Shown here piece by piece: positions 10,146 through 22,235 of a stretch of DNA of 64,000 nucleotides. Location of the stretch: the NCBI RefSeq assembly GCF_905115235.1, contig NC_051849.1, positions 41,467,017 to 41,531,016 of the forward strand, in the 5' to 3' direction. Below the pieces are notes generated by a model. The model ran no database searches. It worked only from the letters and a program-made list of their open reading frames with translations, and was not told the DNA's origin. A program made the translations under genes and the position numbers. Numbering within the stretch: the stretch's first letter is position 1; each line of letters begins with the position of its first letter. Source of the DNA: Hermetia illucens (Eukaryota; Arthropoda; Insecta; Diptera; Stratiomyidae).

Positions 10146-12462
10146 CTATTCATAAGGAAGTGAATACTTCCCCAAAGCGAAATCAAGTACAGAAAAATGA
10201 CAATTTGGATACAGTAAAGCGCAGTCGCTAACGTCACCGGTGCGATAAGCCAAATCATATTCATGGATTTCCCGGTGCTCCCGAGCAAATGGTCTCACTT
10301 TCGGAAAACTGCAAAAAAGTAAAATAATGAAAGGCGCTTTTCTAATTTGACTGCAAAAGAATAATACCTGAAGATAGTTCTCAGCATCCTTTCAATCATG
10401 TTCCCATTTCTTTGTCCGAGCCTCTTATTGGTCTCACAGAGGGTCTTCAGAATGCATTCTTTCCCATTGTATCCCAAGCTTTAGGAGAGATAAAAGAGAA
10501 ATTTCTCAGATTGTGCTGAATGTATGAAGAAATACATACCTATTTATAGCTAGTTCTAGTTTCTTATATAAATCTCGTCTGAACATTCTTTTCGTCTTTG
10601 CCTCTGCTGCCATATCATCTGGCTTGGTATCATCGCTAGTGTCTTCTCCTGCCTTGAATCCATTTGCGTGAGCTAGTACCCAAGTTTCATTTGGTAAATC
10701 GTAAGCAACACCCCAATTCAAAGCGTAGCTAAGGTAATTCACGTTAGGATTGCCAATAACTCCAATCGTAGTACATATAGCGACCTGGAATATAATTATA
10801 ATAGCTTTAACTGAAAGCAAATGTCAATGAAACCAAGAAAATCATCGAGTTACTCGCCCAAGATAGTGTGACACAGGACAATTGCAGACAAGAGAAATCT
10901 TCTCTGCCAGTCATAAGATACTCAGGGACATATAACCAAGGACTGAATTGATTTTTGAAAAAAGACGGCTTTCGCCTTATGGTTGATCTAAAAGCAACTG
11001 TTCAAACAGTGAAAAAAAAACGGATACAGTCAACTTAGGGGACATAGTAGGTTACTAACCAAATATTCAATCCGCGTTCAATATGTGGTAGCAGCACTTT
11101 AAAGAAGCAAGAGCTGGTACAAAAGCTTTCTTACCACCATTTTAAAATTACTCAAAAAAACTTAGTAAGCTGAGACCCACGAAGACGATTCGCAGCCTAG
11201 AACTGATCGTCAAGGATGGATAAATAACAAATCTGGAAATGACTTCAAAGCGAAAAATAATGAAAAATTATTAACCATGTCATATGCTCATACTGTGCAC
11301 TGTGATGAGGAAAATTCGTTTGAAAAAGGGCTAAGACTACCTGGGCTCAAAGTATAAAGTCACTGCCCGGACAACGATAAATTAGCGGGCTAAATTATGT
11401 CCCTTTTCACTGGCAACAAGGTTATCAAACCTACATAGCTGTCCTTATATATTTCTGGCACTAGAGCTATAGGTACAGTTTAACTAAATCTGTAGTTGTG
11501 TATCTGTAAAGGGAGCTGAAACCTTCTACCATGAAAGATTCACAACCATGCGGAAATGATTCGCCGGGTAGGACTTTACTGGAGTCACCTTAGAATACCA
11601 GCTTAATCAAAAACGAGAAACGTCATAGTTGCCTCGGTCCACCTACCCTATGATTCTCTATGGCCTCCATTAACTCCTAAAAAGAACTAAAGAACGTGGT
11701 AAGGTATGCGGAGTTAAGTGGCCTCGAACTCTTACTAGGTTGCAACGAGAATATTCAACATATTTGTTTGGAAGTAGGTAACTGAAATCCTAGAGAAGAG
11801 AAACTGATTGATTTTACCACCTCAGCTGGTCTCTCACCATTAGGAATGATATGCCCTAGCGTTTACCCACTTAATACATTTTCACAAACCCTTCTATAAG
11901 TGCATATCTAAGAATTCTTCACAAAGTTCACACTCAATCTGGTGAGTTGAAGGATACTTCCAACTTTCGAGGAAGAATAAAATAAGAACAGAGAATACAA
12001 TCACTATCACTTCACAGAAATTACGAGCCGACTCCATTTAAATAAAGCAAGGATTAACCATTCATCGCTTTGAAGGGAATGAAGTTGGATCAGAAAAGGC
12101 CGGAAAACGAATCGCCTTTAACAACTGTACACGATTTGTGGAAAATTAGCTTCGTGTTGCGAATCTCCTCATTGAAATGAAGATATTTCTAGCCGCTATT
12201 TGGGGCAGCGGGTTCGCGCTTATGGACAACTTGTTATGAAAGACCGACTGGAAAACGAACAAATACAGTTTCGTGAAACTATACTTATTTAAAATTCACT
12301 TACCGTAAATGAGGAACCTTCAGGAAAAGCTACATATCTTCGTTTCCTTGAAAGAATCCTGCTTTCTGTGCTCCTTTCAGCTCTTTCTGCATTTAAACCG
12401 CCAGCAACGATGAAGGTACAACACAAAACAATTGCAAACGTAATAAGTTCACTCAACAGCAT
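10146..12462 (-). CDS. DM4/12-family secreted protein (gene 2)
   Basis: Minus-strand coding exons are 12462-12304, 10784-10540, 10478-10368 and 10308-10146. All use GT-AG and together encode 225 residues. Residues 1-25 are a signal peptide ending in GGLNA. R39-K40-R41-R42-Y43 is a furin-like site, followed by FPEGS at 46-50. Exon 2 contains [13 protein letters not shown] and ends in the basic segment [11 protein letters not shown]. Exon 3 begins [15 protein letters not shown] with C143 and C149. Exon 4 holds [20 protein letters not shown] and C201/C208. This is the DM4/12 domain. Such proteins are predicted to be secreted, with two disulfides likely, but no role is established. Intron 1 (1.5 kb) is free of recognisable elements. 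Exon sizes and phases are the same as in genes 3 and 4, marking tandem duplicates. Confidence 0.9.
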
Positions 12463-12720
12463 TTTATTCAGTCAATATTGTAATGTTTAATACCGAATTA
12501 CACAAAAAGGTTATTTACTTTCTTACGCCACTTTTAGTGTGTTATGTGGGAGCCTTGAAACGGGGGCAGTATCTATTATAATGGAGTCAGTTACCTCAGA
12601 GATGGTGTAAGATGGCAAAAGGTGCTAAAATCGTGTAAAAGTAATTACTTAAATTAACTCTACCATATGGAACAACGATTTCAGTGTTCAACGGAATGCG
12701 CTAATTAATAATGGGTGTCT
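12463..12720 (-). promoter_or_regulatory. Upstream block conserved among DM4/12 paralogs (gene 2)
   Basis: Three short blocks occur in the same order upstream of genes 2, 3 and 4. On the plus strand they are cacttttagtgtgttat (67 bases from the ATG here), ggtgctaaaat (about 159) and the gatttca...tcaa block (about 213). Their retention alongside the coding exons suggests that the promoter was duplicated with the gene. The core promoter itself was not pinpointed. Confidence 0.5.
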
Positions 12721-12904
12721 TCTTAACAATTAGATAGTCTCTGATCCCATGTATTCTAATGAAATCATCTTTCCTGCAATCGAAGAATTTCTTCTAATCC
12801 GGTTATCTTTGCGGAAGATGAGTTTAAAACATATTTCGATTATCTAAGAAATTTTTGGAATATAATTACGATGGTCTCTACAGCAAACAGCTCAAATGCA
12901 GAAC

Positions 12905-14025
12905 AGCATATTTCTTTTTTAAGGTTTTGTGTAAAACAAAACCTTTTTAAAATCGATTCAATGTCTGTCTGTCTATCACACGCATTTTTCTCCAAAACGA
13001 AATTCGGTGGACGGATGGGAACTTTCTCGATCTCACTGTTGTCTTGTCATTGATGCCTAATAACGACGTCAATTGTTTCCTGTTATTGACAGCCTGCTTT
13101 CAAGGTTTTGTGTAAAACAAAACCTTATTAAAATCGATTCACTGTTTGTCTGTCTGTCACACACACTTTTCTCCAAAGCGCCTAAATCGATCCGAACGAA
13201 ATCTGGTGAACAGATGGGAACTATGAAATCCCACGCATACAGCGAGTGGCATAAATTTAGGTGGATATTAAAGGGGGGCTCTCCATACATGCAAAGGGGG
13301 GATTCAAACATTTTTTTCATCGGATGTAGTCGTGTAGGGTATCAATTGAAAGGTCACGATTTGCACTTTCCGAAACTGACTGATTAGTTTTGGCGTGAAG
13401 TGCAAAGCGCGTGAGTAAGGAGTCAAAATGAACGCACTTGAAGTGAGACAGGACTCATTTTCGGAAACTACCCAACCCAAAAATCCGAAAAAAATCAGGG
13501 TGGTGCAATTTCACGGGAATTTACTGCTTTCAAAGTCATGCAAATAAGATGCTGACGTCATAATTAACCGGAATAATTGACATTCGCGTGAAATATTAAA
13601 GTCGCATTTATGAAGAATCTGCTTATCTGCAGCCCTTTTAGGGTTTTGTGTAAAACACTTATGTGAAATCTAATCTTGGAGAGATGTCCCACTCCGCTAT
13701 CTGCTCAAATAAATTTACTAATACTCCCCTTAAATTCATCCTAAGTGTACTATTTGGTACCGATATAGAGGATAGTCTCGTGCATACACATGCCAAGTTC
13801 CATGAAAATCCAACTATTAGTGTCAAAGTTATAGAAGTTCAAACTTATCAATTTCGTGGTAATTAACAGCATCCTAAGCAATACAAATAAGATGCTGACG
13901 TCATAATTAACGAGAATAATTGACATTCGAGTGAAATATTAAAATTCCATTCAAGAACAATCTAATTCTCCCTAGCCCTTTTTAAGGTTTTGTGTAAACA
14001 CAAAACCTTATTAAAATCGGTTTAC

Positions 14026-14057
<32 letters not shown>

Positions 14058-14800
14058 ACACGCATTTTTCTCGGAAACGGTTACAGCGATTGACACCAAA
14101 TTTGGTAGAAAGATGGGAACTGTGAACGCTCACGCATACAGTGAGTTACATCTTTTTACGTTGAATTCAAGGGGGGGTCCCCATACATGCAAAAGGGGAG
14201 TGTAAATTTTTTTTTCATCAAATATAGTCATGTGGGGTATCAAATTAAAGGTCTCAGTTAGTACTTTTCGAACCCGGTCTTAGTTTTGACATTTGTTAGA
14301 AAGGTGGGGAGTGCGCGGGGTTGAAAGTGACCATTCCTTTAAGGGGGCCATTCTCAGAAACTACCCAACCGAAAAATCTGAAAAAAATCAGAAGGCTGCC
14401 ACTATATGGTGCCTGGGCTCCGAAATACCTCCCATACTGATATCTGTACAAATAAAGTTAATAATAGTATATTACCATAATTTTTAGTAATTGGCTGCAA
14501 AACACCCCTTAAGTTCATGTTAGCAACATGAAATTTCGCAATTATATAGGGTATAACATAGAGCACGATCTCACCAAGTTTGGTCGAAATACCGCTATTA
14601 CTAACAAAGTTATAATATGTCAAAGTTGTCACTTCCTTGTAAATTCAAGACTATGAATGTCAATGTCATCCGAAAGTGGATATTCTCACATAATATATGC
14701 ATATATTACGTGCTACGTACAAAGAAATACACAAAACCTTTCGTACCTGAAGCGTCCAGCTTCCGGTTTCCCGACTTTTTTATATTTGATGTTGGTTAAA
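12905..14800. repeat. Tandem array of an unclassified interspersed repeat
   Basis: At least four copies start with the same palindromic head, arms aaggttttgt and acaaaacctt, at about 12922, 13103, 13640 (decayed) and 13984. The head is followed by a (GTCT)n stretch, cacacgcatttttctc and, in the longer copies, ccatacatgcaaa and gaaactaccca. A linker containing gatgctgacgtcataatta precedes two of the heads (about 13548 and 13894), so the copies are arranged in tandem. Diverged copies lie at about 35850-36230 and 39870-41030. No frame longer than about 110 codons is present. It may be a non-autonomous DNA transposon, but target duplications were not found. Confidence 0.7.
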
Positions 14801-14959
14801 TTCTTGGCATTTGCTAACAATATTAAACTCAGAGTGTGAAGCGTATGAGGTTGACTATTATGAATACAAGACTTTCCATCAAATTATTTATTTAAATCGC
14901 TTTCTAGAAAATAGAGAGCAGTGGAATTTTCAGCTATGTGACACGGGGCTATCGTGCAC

Positions 14960-15611
14960 TCGTCGCTCGTCACATCTTTTTCTTTTTCTTCAGCCTTCAA
15001 TTCACAAGCGGGGTCGGCTCGTGGTGATCGATTTCGTCATTTTATTTTATCAAATGCCTGATCAGCATGTAATCGCGAGACCTATAAATCCCCATCCAGT
15101 GTATCAAGCCACCATTACTTTGGCCAGCTTTTTGGTTGCTTACCATTGACTTCGATGTTCAGAACAATACTGGTAATAGAATTCTCGTTAGCGTGAATTA
15201 AGTAACCACACCATCGAAAACGTCTCTCTCGCAGTTTTTCCACGATCGGTGCAAACCCATTTCGATCGCGGATATTCTCATTTCAGACGTGATCAAAACG
15301 TGTCACGCCACCTGTGCAATTCAACATCTTCATCCCCATTACCGCAAGACGCCGTTCATTGTCCTTTATAGTCGGCCAACACTCAGAACTATAGAGAGCG
15401 GCAGACGGACGACATTGCAGTAAATTTTAGATTTGGGACGTGTGCTAATACGTCGATCACAAAAAACACCAGTTGGGGAATGCCACTTCATCCAAGTGGC
15501 ATTAATGCGTGAAACAATTTCATTACGAAGTTCTCCATTGGCTAATACCATTGACTCGAGATATTTAAATCGCTGAGTTCTGGCAATGGTAATAACGTGC
15601 CCAGATGAAGG
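14960..15611 (-). mobile_element. LINE polymerase C-terminal fragment
   Basis: Minus-strand text includes QRFKYLESMVLANGELRNEI, VSRINATWMKW, GVFCDRRISTR and SKIYCNVVR. Lower coordinates continue with a decayed WPTIKDNERRLAVM block and VEKLRERRFRWCGY. This is the thumb and C-terminal tail of an APE-type LINE common in insects. The 3' end is A/G-rich near 14985. Frames are interrupted. It stops where RTE-like copy B begins on the other strand. Confidence 0.65.
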
Positions 15612-16755
15612 CGAGTCTCCCGCGCCTAAAAACGGGATAAATTGTACCAACTGAACCTCGAGGTTGGGGGTTGGGTAGGGCTGACAACCCTACACGGAAA
15701 CCCGATGTTACGAAGCCACAGAAGGAACCTCGGACAGGATTGACTTTACAACGACGAACCCGGCAACGACAATGGAATAACGATTTGCACATTTTCTTAT
15801 GGATCGTGCGCGCGCTGTATAGAGATGGAGCTGTGGAGCAGCTAGCCGATACTCTGCCCCAATATAGGGCTAATGTAACAGCGTTGCAGGAGATGCTTTG
15901 GATAGGAACCGGTTTCCTGGAGAAGAGTTATAACATCATCTATTATAGTGGTTATCCAGTAAACCATGAGTTCGGAGCAGGTTTCTTAGTCAATAAAAAA
16001 ACGAAACCTACGGCTTTGAAAAAATAAGAGAGAAGAGAAGACTGCAGTTTCGGAAAAGGACACCCTCCACGAGGCAGTAGAACGAACCCTGCCCCACATA
16101 TGTTATCAAAATCATACTTGGGGATTTTAACAGCCAAGTAGGGACGGAGCCCCTATTCTGGCGATACGATAGCTTACATAAAAATACAAATAGCAACGGA
16201 CTGAGAATTATTCAATTAGCAGGGTCACACAAAATGGTTGTTGGAAGTACCTGGTTTACGCGCAAAACGGTTCAGAAACACACGTGGCCCTCTCCAGACG
16301 GGACCACTTTCAACCAAATTGACCACGTGTTGATCGAACGACGCCACCTCTCAGACTTGATGAATGTCAGAACATATAGGGGAGCCAATATAGACTCGGA
16401 CCACTATCTCGTTGGCATAGTGTTCCGAGCTCGAATTACAAAACCACCCAGAATCCCCTCTGACAATCAGGTGAGAGTTAACATTGAAGCCATTCACAAC
16501 ACAGCCCTCTGTAGCACCCATAAGGGGGAAACGGATGCCGCAATAACCGCAGCTAACAGATGTCCTGGAGATGAAGCATCAGCAACTGATTTTCACCACC
16601 GTTATCATTAATACCGCCACAAACATACTTGGCCCCAGCCGCAAGAAAAGTCGGAAAGCTAACAACGAAACGAAAGAATGCTGCATACCAAGTAATGTTG
16701 CATTCTCAAAGAACGTGGACACGTGCAAAGGCTTATCACAAACTCCGTTGAGATT
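15612..16755 (+). mobile_element. RTE-like LINE copy B, 5' part with endonuclease
   Basis: Starts at gtctcccgcgcctaaaa, the same 5' sequence seen near 24464. Plus-strand text contains VTALQEMLWIGTGFLEKSYN, IYYSGYPVNHEFGAGFLVNK, FNQIDHVLIERRHLSDLM and RTYRGANIDSDHYLVG. These are the QE, NQIDH and SDHY parts of an apurinic endonuclease domain. The reverse transcriptase is missing after about 16755. Stops and shifts break the frame. Confidence 0.75.
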
Positions 16756-17318
16756 GGTTGCCTGTTGAGAAGCACTCCTAGGAGTGCTTCTTTTCATTTT
16801 CACACTTAAGAACCTCGCTCCGGGAGCTTATCATGATCTTCACGAATGTCTTTTTTCCGCAGACATTGCGAATTGTTTTGTTTCTCACATAATCGTTGTG
16901 CACATATATATTGTATGCAGTTCCCTAATTTTCGCCACTTCAACGATTTCCTCGTCAATGCTCTACGAGTGAACGTTCTTGGCGGGCCTCACAATAATTT
17001 AAATAAATCTATATCAATCTCATTTTTTTTATACTCTGGGTCCCCCACAATATGCCAATGGTCTGACCAGGTTTTATCAACATAAAGCATAGCGAAGTAT
17101 CGTTCGCATGTAAAGTCATCTCCGGTTGCATTCTGCTTCTATTTTCCTTTTTTCAGGCTTTTGTCCCAACCAACAATGATAACCTCTCATTTGATATTCA
17201 AATTAGGGTAGATTTTTAAACCATACCTCACTTTCGACTCCAATATATTCAACCCCTCAAACATAATAGTACATACGTCATGATTAAAAATCAAACATTC
17301 TTATGCACTTTCAATTTA
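16756..17318. other. Intergenic stretch downstream of gene 3
   Basis: No gene is recognised. On the minus strand a short frame around 17075-16985 reads KTWSDHWHIVGDPEYKKNE, which resembles nothing I can name. A perfect palindrome lies at 16768-16791. The 3' untranslated region of gene 3 should begin at 17318 and run toward lower coordinates. Confidence 0.35.
16768..16791. repeat. Perfect 24-bp palindrome
   Basis: The half-site agaagcactcct is followed directly by its exact reverse complement, with no spacer. It sits just after the 3' breakpoint of RTE-like copy B. It would form a 12-bp hairpin and could be an insertion scar or a dimeric protein-binding site. Confidence 0.6.
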
Positions 17319-20300
17319 CTATTTATAGGGAAGTAGGTATTTCCCCAAAGCGAAGTCAAGTATAGAAAAATCACAATATGGATACAGCAAGGAACAGTCA
17401 CTAGCTTCACCAGTCCGGTAGGCCAGATCGTATTCATGAATCTCCCGGTGCTCCCTAGCAAATGGTCTCACTTTTGGGAAGCTGTTGGTAAAAAATAATG
17501 AAAAACAGTTTTCAACCCCATTGTCAAAAATAATACCTGAATATAGTTCGAAGCATTCTTCCCACCATGTTTGCATTCCTCGCTGCAAGTGCTTTTGTAC
17601 TCTCGCAAAGCGTCTTCATAATGCATTCTGTTCCGTTGTATCCTAGACTGTAATAGAAGTGTGAAAAAGAAGATGAATTTGCTGAGCATATGATAGATGT
17701 AATACCACCTCCAGAATTAATACCTATTTAAAATTATCTCTATTTTCTTATATAAATCTCGTCTAAACATTCTTTTTGTTTTTGCTTCAGTTGCTATATC
17801 GCTTGCTATAATATTGTTGATAATATTATCTCCTTCTTTAAATCCGTGTGCGTTAGCCAGAACCCAAGTTTCATTCGGTAAGTCATAAGCCAAACCCCAG
17901 TTCACCGCAAAGGAGAGAAAATTCACGTTTGGTCTGCCAACGACCCCACCTTGAAGACATATAGCTACCTGGAAAAAAATAAGAACATTTTTAGCTTTTT
18001 TGTCATAAAGCTAAGAAAAATTTTGTATATATTAAAGGACCTACTGCAATTGCAATTTGCATCCAGATACAAATCCCAGTTGGCTCAGTTTAAAATAGAA
18101 TTTTCGTCTGACGATTTTTCTGATAAGTAGAACCAAAAGGATCTGTTGTTCTCTCAGCAATGGGTACCTTCAATCTATTGCAACTCCATATTTACTGTAG
18201 TTTGTAGGCGTATGAACCCAAATAACCATCCGATTATATTATTGAAAGAAGCACGTCACCGTATAATCAAACAAAAAGGACTTTATCAATCGACTATGAA
18301 TGGAGAACGTCATAACCAGGATCACAAATGTCAAAGAACTCACCGCAAAAACCAAACCTTCCGTCAATGAAGGATCCTAAAATTCGTTAGTAAACTGAAG
18401 GCATTAGAGGAAAGGTTATAAGATCCACTACTATCTAGTTGATCTGCATTAACTAAATCCAGAAAACAAACAGATGATATAACCCGGGACTGAACGCATC
18501 TGCTATGGAAACTTATCTGCCACACTGGATCGATCCATGAGTCGGTGAGAAAGGAGGCAGATGCCATCAGCGTAGTCAAGGTGTTTAAAAGAAAATGTCA
18601 TGGTTTACTGAAATCCTCAACGTAATCGTCCTGTGACGACAGAAAACCCGCAAATACCCCTGCGAACGTCACATTCAAGACGAGTGCCCTTTTTGGGAAT
18701 CTTAATAATCATACTCGTCTTCAATTTCCTGGAAGATACCTCAAATGTCCAAGAATTCCTGCTAAATGGAAGTAGGACCTCCGCAGAGACAAATCTGCGG
18801 GAAAGCTGTCAAGGCGAACAGCTCCGTACGAGTACGGTGATGACTGACATTTGGACGATCAGTCCGCATTCGCATATCAGCTATTTGATCTCCAAGATGT
18901 TGATGGATGATGTACGATTAATTGTTGTGATGAAGTGCTTCCCTCTTACAACTACATATCATCGTAAATGCAAAGCATGTCATTAACGTACTAAACCATT
19001 CCATTGAAGGATTCACAACCATCTATAGGAAACTGAAATCGATTGCCATTTTTTTCTCTGCTGCACTCTTCGAGATTTTTCATGGTTTCGGAACTGTAGA
19101 CCGCCCGGTTCTAAACCATTCGTAACAATTCATTAAGCCTCTAATCCCCTACGTTCATCGATCCACTTCCACGATTCCAGAGTCAGGTAAATATTTTTTA
19201 CCCCTTTGGCAGTGTAGCGCTCTATTAGAGAGTCTTTCTAAGAGCGATCCAATGCTAATATCGTGCAATCAATGGTCGGTACAAGCGGTCCATGTTGAAT
19301 TCAACAGCGATGGTGTGCACGTGTGCTGATGTGCTATCTCCCATTTGGAGATAATAACGAACACATATATCAGAGAACAAAACCTATCTAAGGAAGATGT
19401 TATCATAGTTATTGAAAAAGAGTTCATTCGCGAAAACATTTACTAAATATCGAATTCAGTAAACCACGAAACTCAGAAGAAGATTTTAATGACTATAATA
19501 AAGGCCAAAATGACGATCCACATTGAATATGGCCAATCACGCGAACTACTCCAAAATCATAAAAGGGGTGAAAGCTAACCGTGCAGGTCCGCTAGAACCT
19601 AAGTGGATTTCCACTAAAGTATCCCATCGACAAACTTGAGCATGTAGAAAGACCCATCTGAACAATTCAATCCTTCTCATTTCATATGTAAAACTTGAAT
19701 CACACCAGGATGTGAAATATCCGGAGCCTCAACGGAGGCAAAAATCTTCATGAACCTCCACGATTGACTTTTCTTACGTTCCCTTTTTTCGAATAGCTCT
19801 GCACTCATTTTTGCAGCTACCACGGTTGTTCGTCTCCATAATCAACATCTTAGAGCGAATAACAGAGATATGCGCAGAAGGACTTTACCGTTCTGAGTAT
19901 TTCGACTCAACAAAAGAGTCGAAAAGTTGAAAAAGGAGATTGGTCGTGTCACGCAAACACCTCTTGGAAATCACCAAGCGGGCGCAGATGCGTTGCGAAC
20001 ATCACTGGAAACTACCATCTGTCCAATGATATGCCAATCGAAGAAATTCTCGAGGTGCTGAAGCAGAAACTTGCAATATGCTCCAATCGCATCCGTAGGT
20101 ATCAAAAAAGCTGTCAGCGAAGGACAGACAAAATCTTGTTCTTCCAAAACCAACGGGGATTCTATAAAAATCTCACCAACTCAGGTAGGGAAAGTAACCT
20201 CGATCTGGATCAGGCAGAAGATTTCTGGAGAAGTGTTTGCAGCGAATCCAGCCGTGGCAATTTAGAAGCGGCGTGGCCTCCTCCTCCTTATACGTTCATG

Positions 20301-21946
20301 CGAGGCCCTCCCAGAAATGACCATGCCTGACGTAACTGAAGTGAACTGGAAGGCGCCAGGAGTTGACAAGATTCACAACTTCTGGCTGAAGCGGTTCAAG
20401 AGCACTCACAGGATATTGGCAAATCAATTTAACCAGATGATTGCCGATCCTGATTTAGTTCCACCATTTTTCATCAAGGGGATAACTTTCCTCATCCCCA
20501 AGGAACAGGGTGCCTCTTGCCCTTCAAAATGTCAATCAATTACTTGTCTTCCTACCGTCTACAAGTCTTCACTTCAGTTCTGTGCGCGAACATCTCAAAA
20601 CCTAGGAAGCAGAAAGGATGCACAAAAGGTCATCCCATGTGAAGGCCGTTTTTTAGCTTTTTTCAGAAATTTTTTGTGAATAACTCAAGAAAGATACAAA
20701 TACGAATTGTTCACCATAGATTTATTAATATCTTGAGCGTGCCAGCCTGATTACGTAGTTCGTTATTGAAATGCAGAACAATTCATACACCCATCTCCAA
20801 AAAAAGGTGTTTTTTGCTGCCACGCTAGATGGCGTTGCGATCACCTTGGAGAAAAAAAGTAAACGGCACTTTAACGTGCAGACTTAACTACAGTCGGCAA
20901 ATTAGGATTATTAAAAAGCTAAATTTATGGTGCCGTGTTAAACTTTTTTCCGTGAATTTTGGTGTTTTTTCAAGGCTTCTTCAATGAATAAAAAAAAACT
21001 ACAGAATGAATCGCAATTATGCTAGCTTCCGGACCGTGGAAATATGTTCTGAATAAGTCGCGAACATTTTAAAGAATTTTGTCAGATAGATTTTGGACTA
21101 TGGTGGCAACAGATTTTCAACATGCAGTTTCGAGAAAAACACATTTAAAAAGTAGAATGCGATTTTGAACCATAAAACCTTAACTGACCATTAATCTACT
21201 ATACCTAGTTCATAAACCTTAGGTTTCTTGAAGAAACACATGGTAAGCCTTGGCTTCAATTCTTATAGTTTTAGCAAAGTCATTCGAACGTCATTCGGAC
21301 CGACAAATACGCACTTTATTACGGCGGTCGACGTAAACCTGGCATGTGACATTTTACCTGTTTAACAGTGAAATTTCGGAACGACTCCGAATTTAAAAAA
21401 ATCACTTTGCCTATATATTCTAGAATATATCTAGATACAATTGATGCCAAAAAATAAAACGGGGGGTCAATTCGTAATTCGAGAAATATACAATCGTTCA
21501 ATCACCAAGAAAGTCTTTGACGAGGCATAAGCCAAGTAGGAAGACTTCGATTGTACTTGTCTTACATGATTTGGGTGTTAATTGAGATATGGTTACCATT
21601 CGTTTATTCCCTGATCGTAACATATTTGGCGTTGATAGTTAATTGGAGTCTTGCTAGGAGAAATAAGTTTTTGGAGATGAAAACAGACCGCTGTTTTTAA
21701 GCTAAAAATTCCCCGTAAATAAATTAAAAAATTTTTTTTGAACACGAACGGCAATAGTCATTTGATTGTCATCTGAAATTCTCTTACCGTAAACGATGAA
21801 CCTTCTGGAAAGGCTACATATCTTCGCTTCCTTGAAAGAATATTACTTGTAGTTGTCCTTCGAACTCTTTCCGCATTCAGAACTTCGACGACAGGAAACA
21901 TACCACACACCACAAAGGCAAAAATAATAAATTCACTCAACAGCAT
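17319..21946 (-). CDS. DM4/12-family secreted protein (gene 3)
   Basis: Exons on the minus strand are 21946-21788, 17968-17724, 17647-17537 and 17481-17319, giving 225 residues with all GT-AG junctions and the same exon lengths as gene 2. It has a signal peptide (about residues 1-25), RKRRY at 39-43, [45 protein letters not shown] (C143, C149) and C201/C208. From [15 protein letters not shown] to FPEGSSFT its exon 1 is identical at the protein level to gene 4. The first intron is 3.8 kb and holds LINE debris at 18.4-18.6 and 20.0-20.7 kb. Pairing exon 1 with these downstream exons is inferred from order, strand and phase; no competing exon lies between. Function is unknown. Confidence 0.85.
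18440..18620 (-). mobile_element. LINE fragment in intron 1 of gene 3 (DYADDI family)
   Basis: Minus-strand text reads FKHLDYADGICLLSHRLMD, the catalytic YADD region of the LINE family seen at 5503-6028, with the second aspartate replaced by glycine. It is short and interrupted. The orientation is the same as that of the host gene. Confidence 0.55.
19970..20690 (+). mobile_element. LINE reverse transcriptase N-terminal fragment
   Basis: Plus-strand frames contain RIRRYQKSCQRRTDKILFFQ, FYKNLTNSG, EDFWRSVCSE, VNWKAPGVDKIHNFWLKRF and GITFLIPKEQ with SITCLPTVYK. These match the region leading into the fingers of a LINE polymerase (the APG-DK and ITCLPT motifs). The clade was not assigned. It lies in intron 1 of gene 3, antisense to it, and breaks off before the catalytic domain. 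Confidence 0.65.
20700..21787. other. Rest of intron 1 of gene 3, nothing recognised
   Basis: AT-rich intron sequence between the LINE fragment and the exon 1 donor. Only short frames were seen, without recognised motifs. Confidence 0.4.
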
Positions 21947-22235
21947 TTTATCAACTCAATATTATAACATATACATATGTATTATAAAAGGGCACCGAAT
22001 TATTAATAACTATTAATAACTTTCTTATGTCACTTTTCATCTGTTATCGGTAAGCAGAGCACCTCGAGCTTTGATTAATGCCAATATTTAGTTGAAGCAT
22101 GCAGCTCAGGCGTGGAATGAGGCTGCAGAAGGTGCTAAAATTGCGTGAAAGAGACTATTCAGGGTCTATTAGCTACACGACACGGGTCAATGATTTCAAT
22201 ATTTAATTTGGAATAGTCATTTCTTGCTGGATATC
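21947..22235 (-). promoter_or_regulatory. Upstream block conserved among DM4/12 paralogs (gene 3)
   Basis: The same three blocks as upstream of gene 2 are present. cacttttcatctgttatcgg starts 85 bases from the ATG, ggtgctaaaat about 185, and gatttcaatatttaat about 245. The spacing is slightly longer than in genes 2 and 4. Confidence 0.5.

Noticed and set aside
12900-14060. Possible CRISPR-like array because of regular repeats
   Set aside because: Units are hundreds of bases long, diverged and unevenly spaced, and the DNA is from an animal genome.
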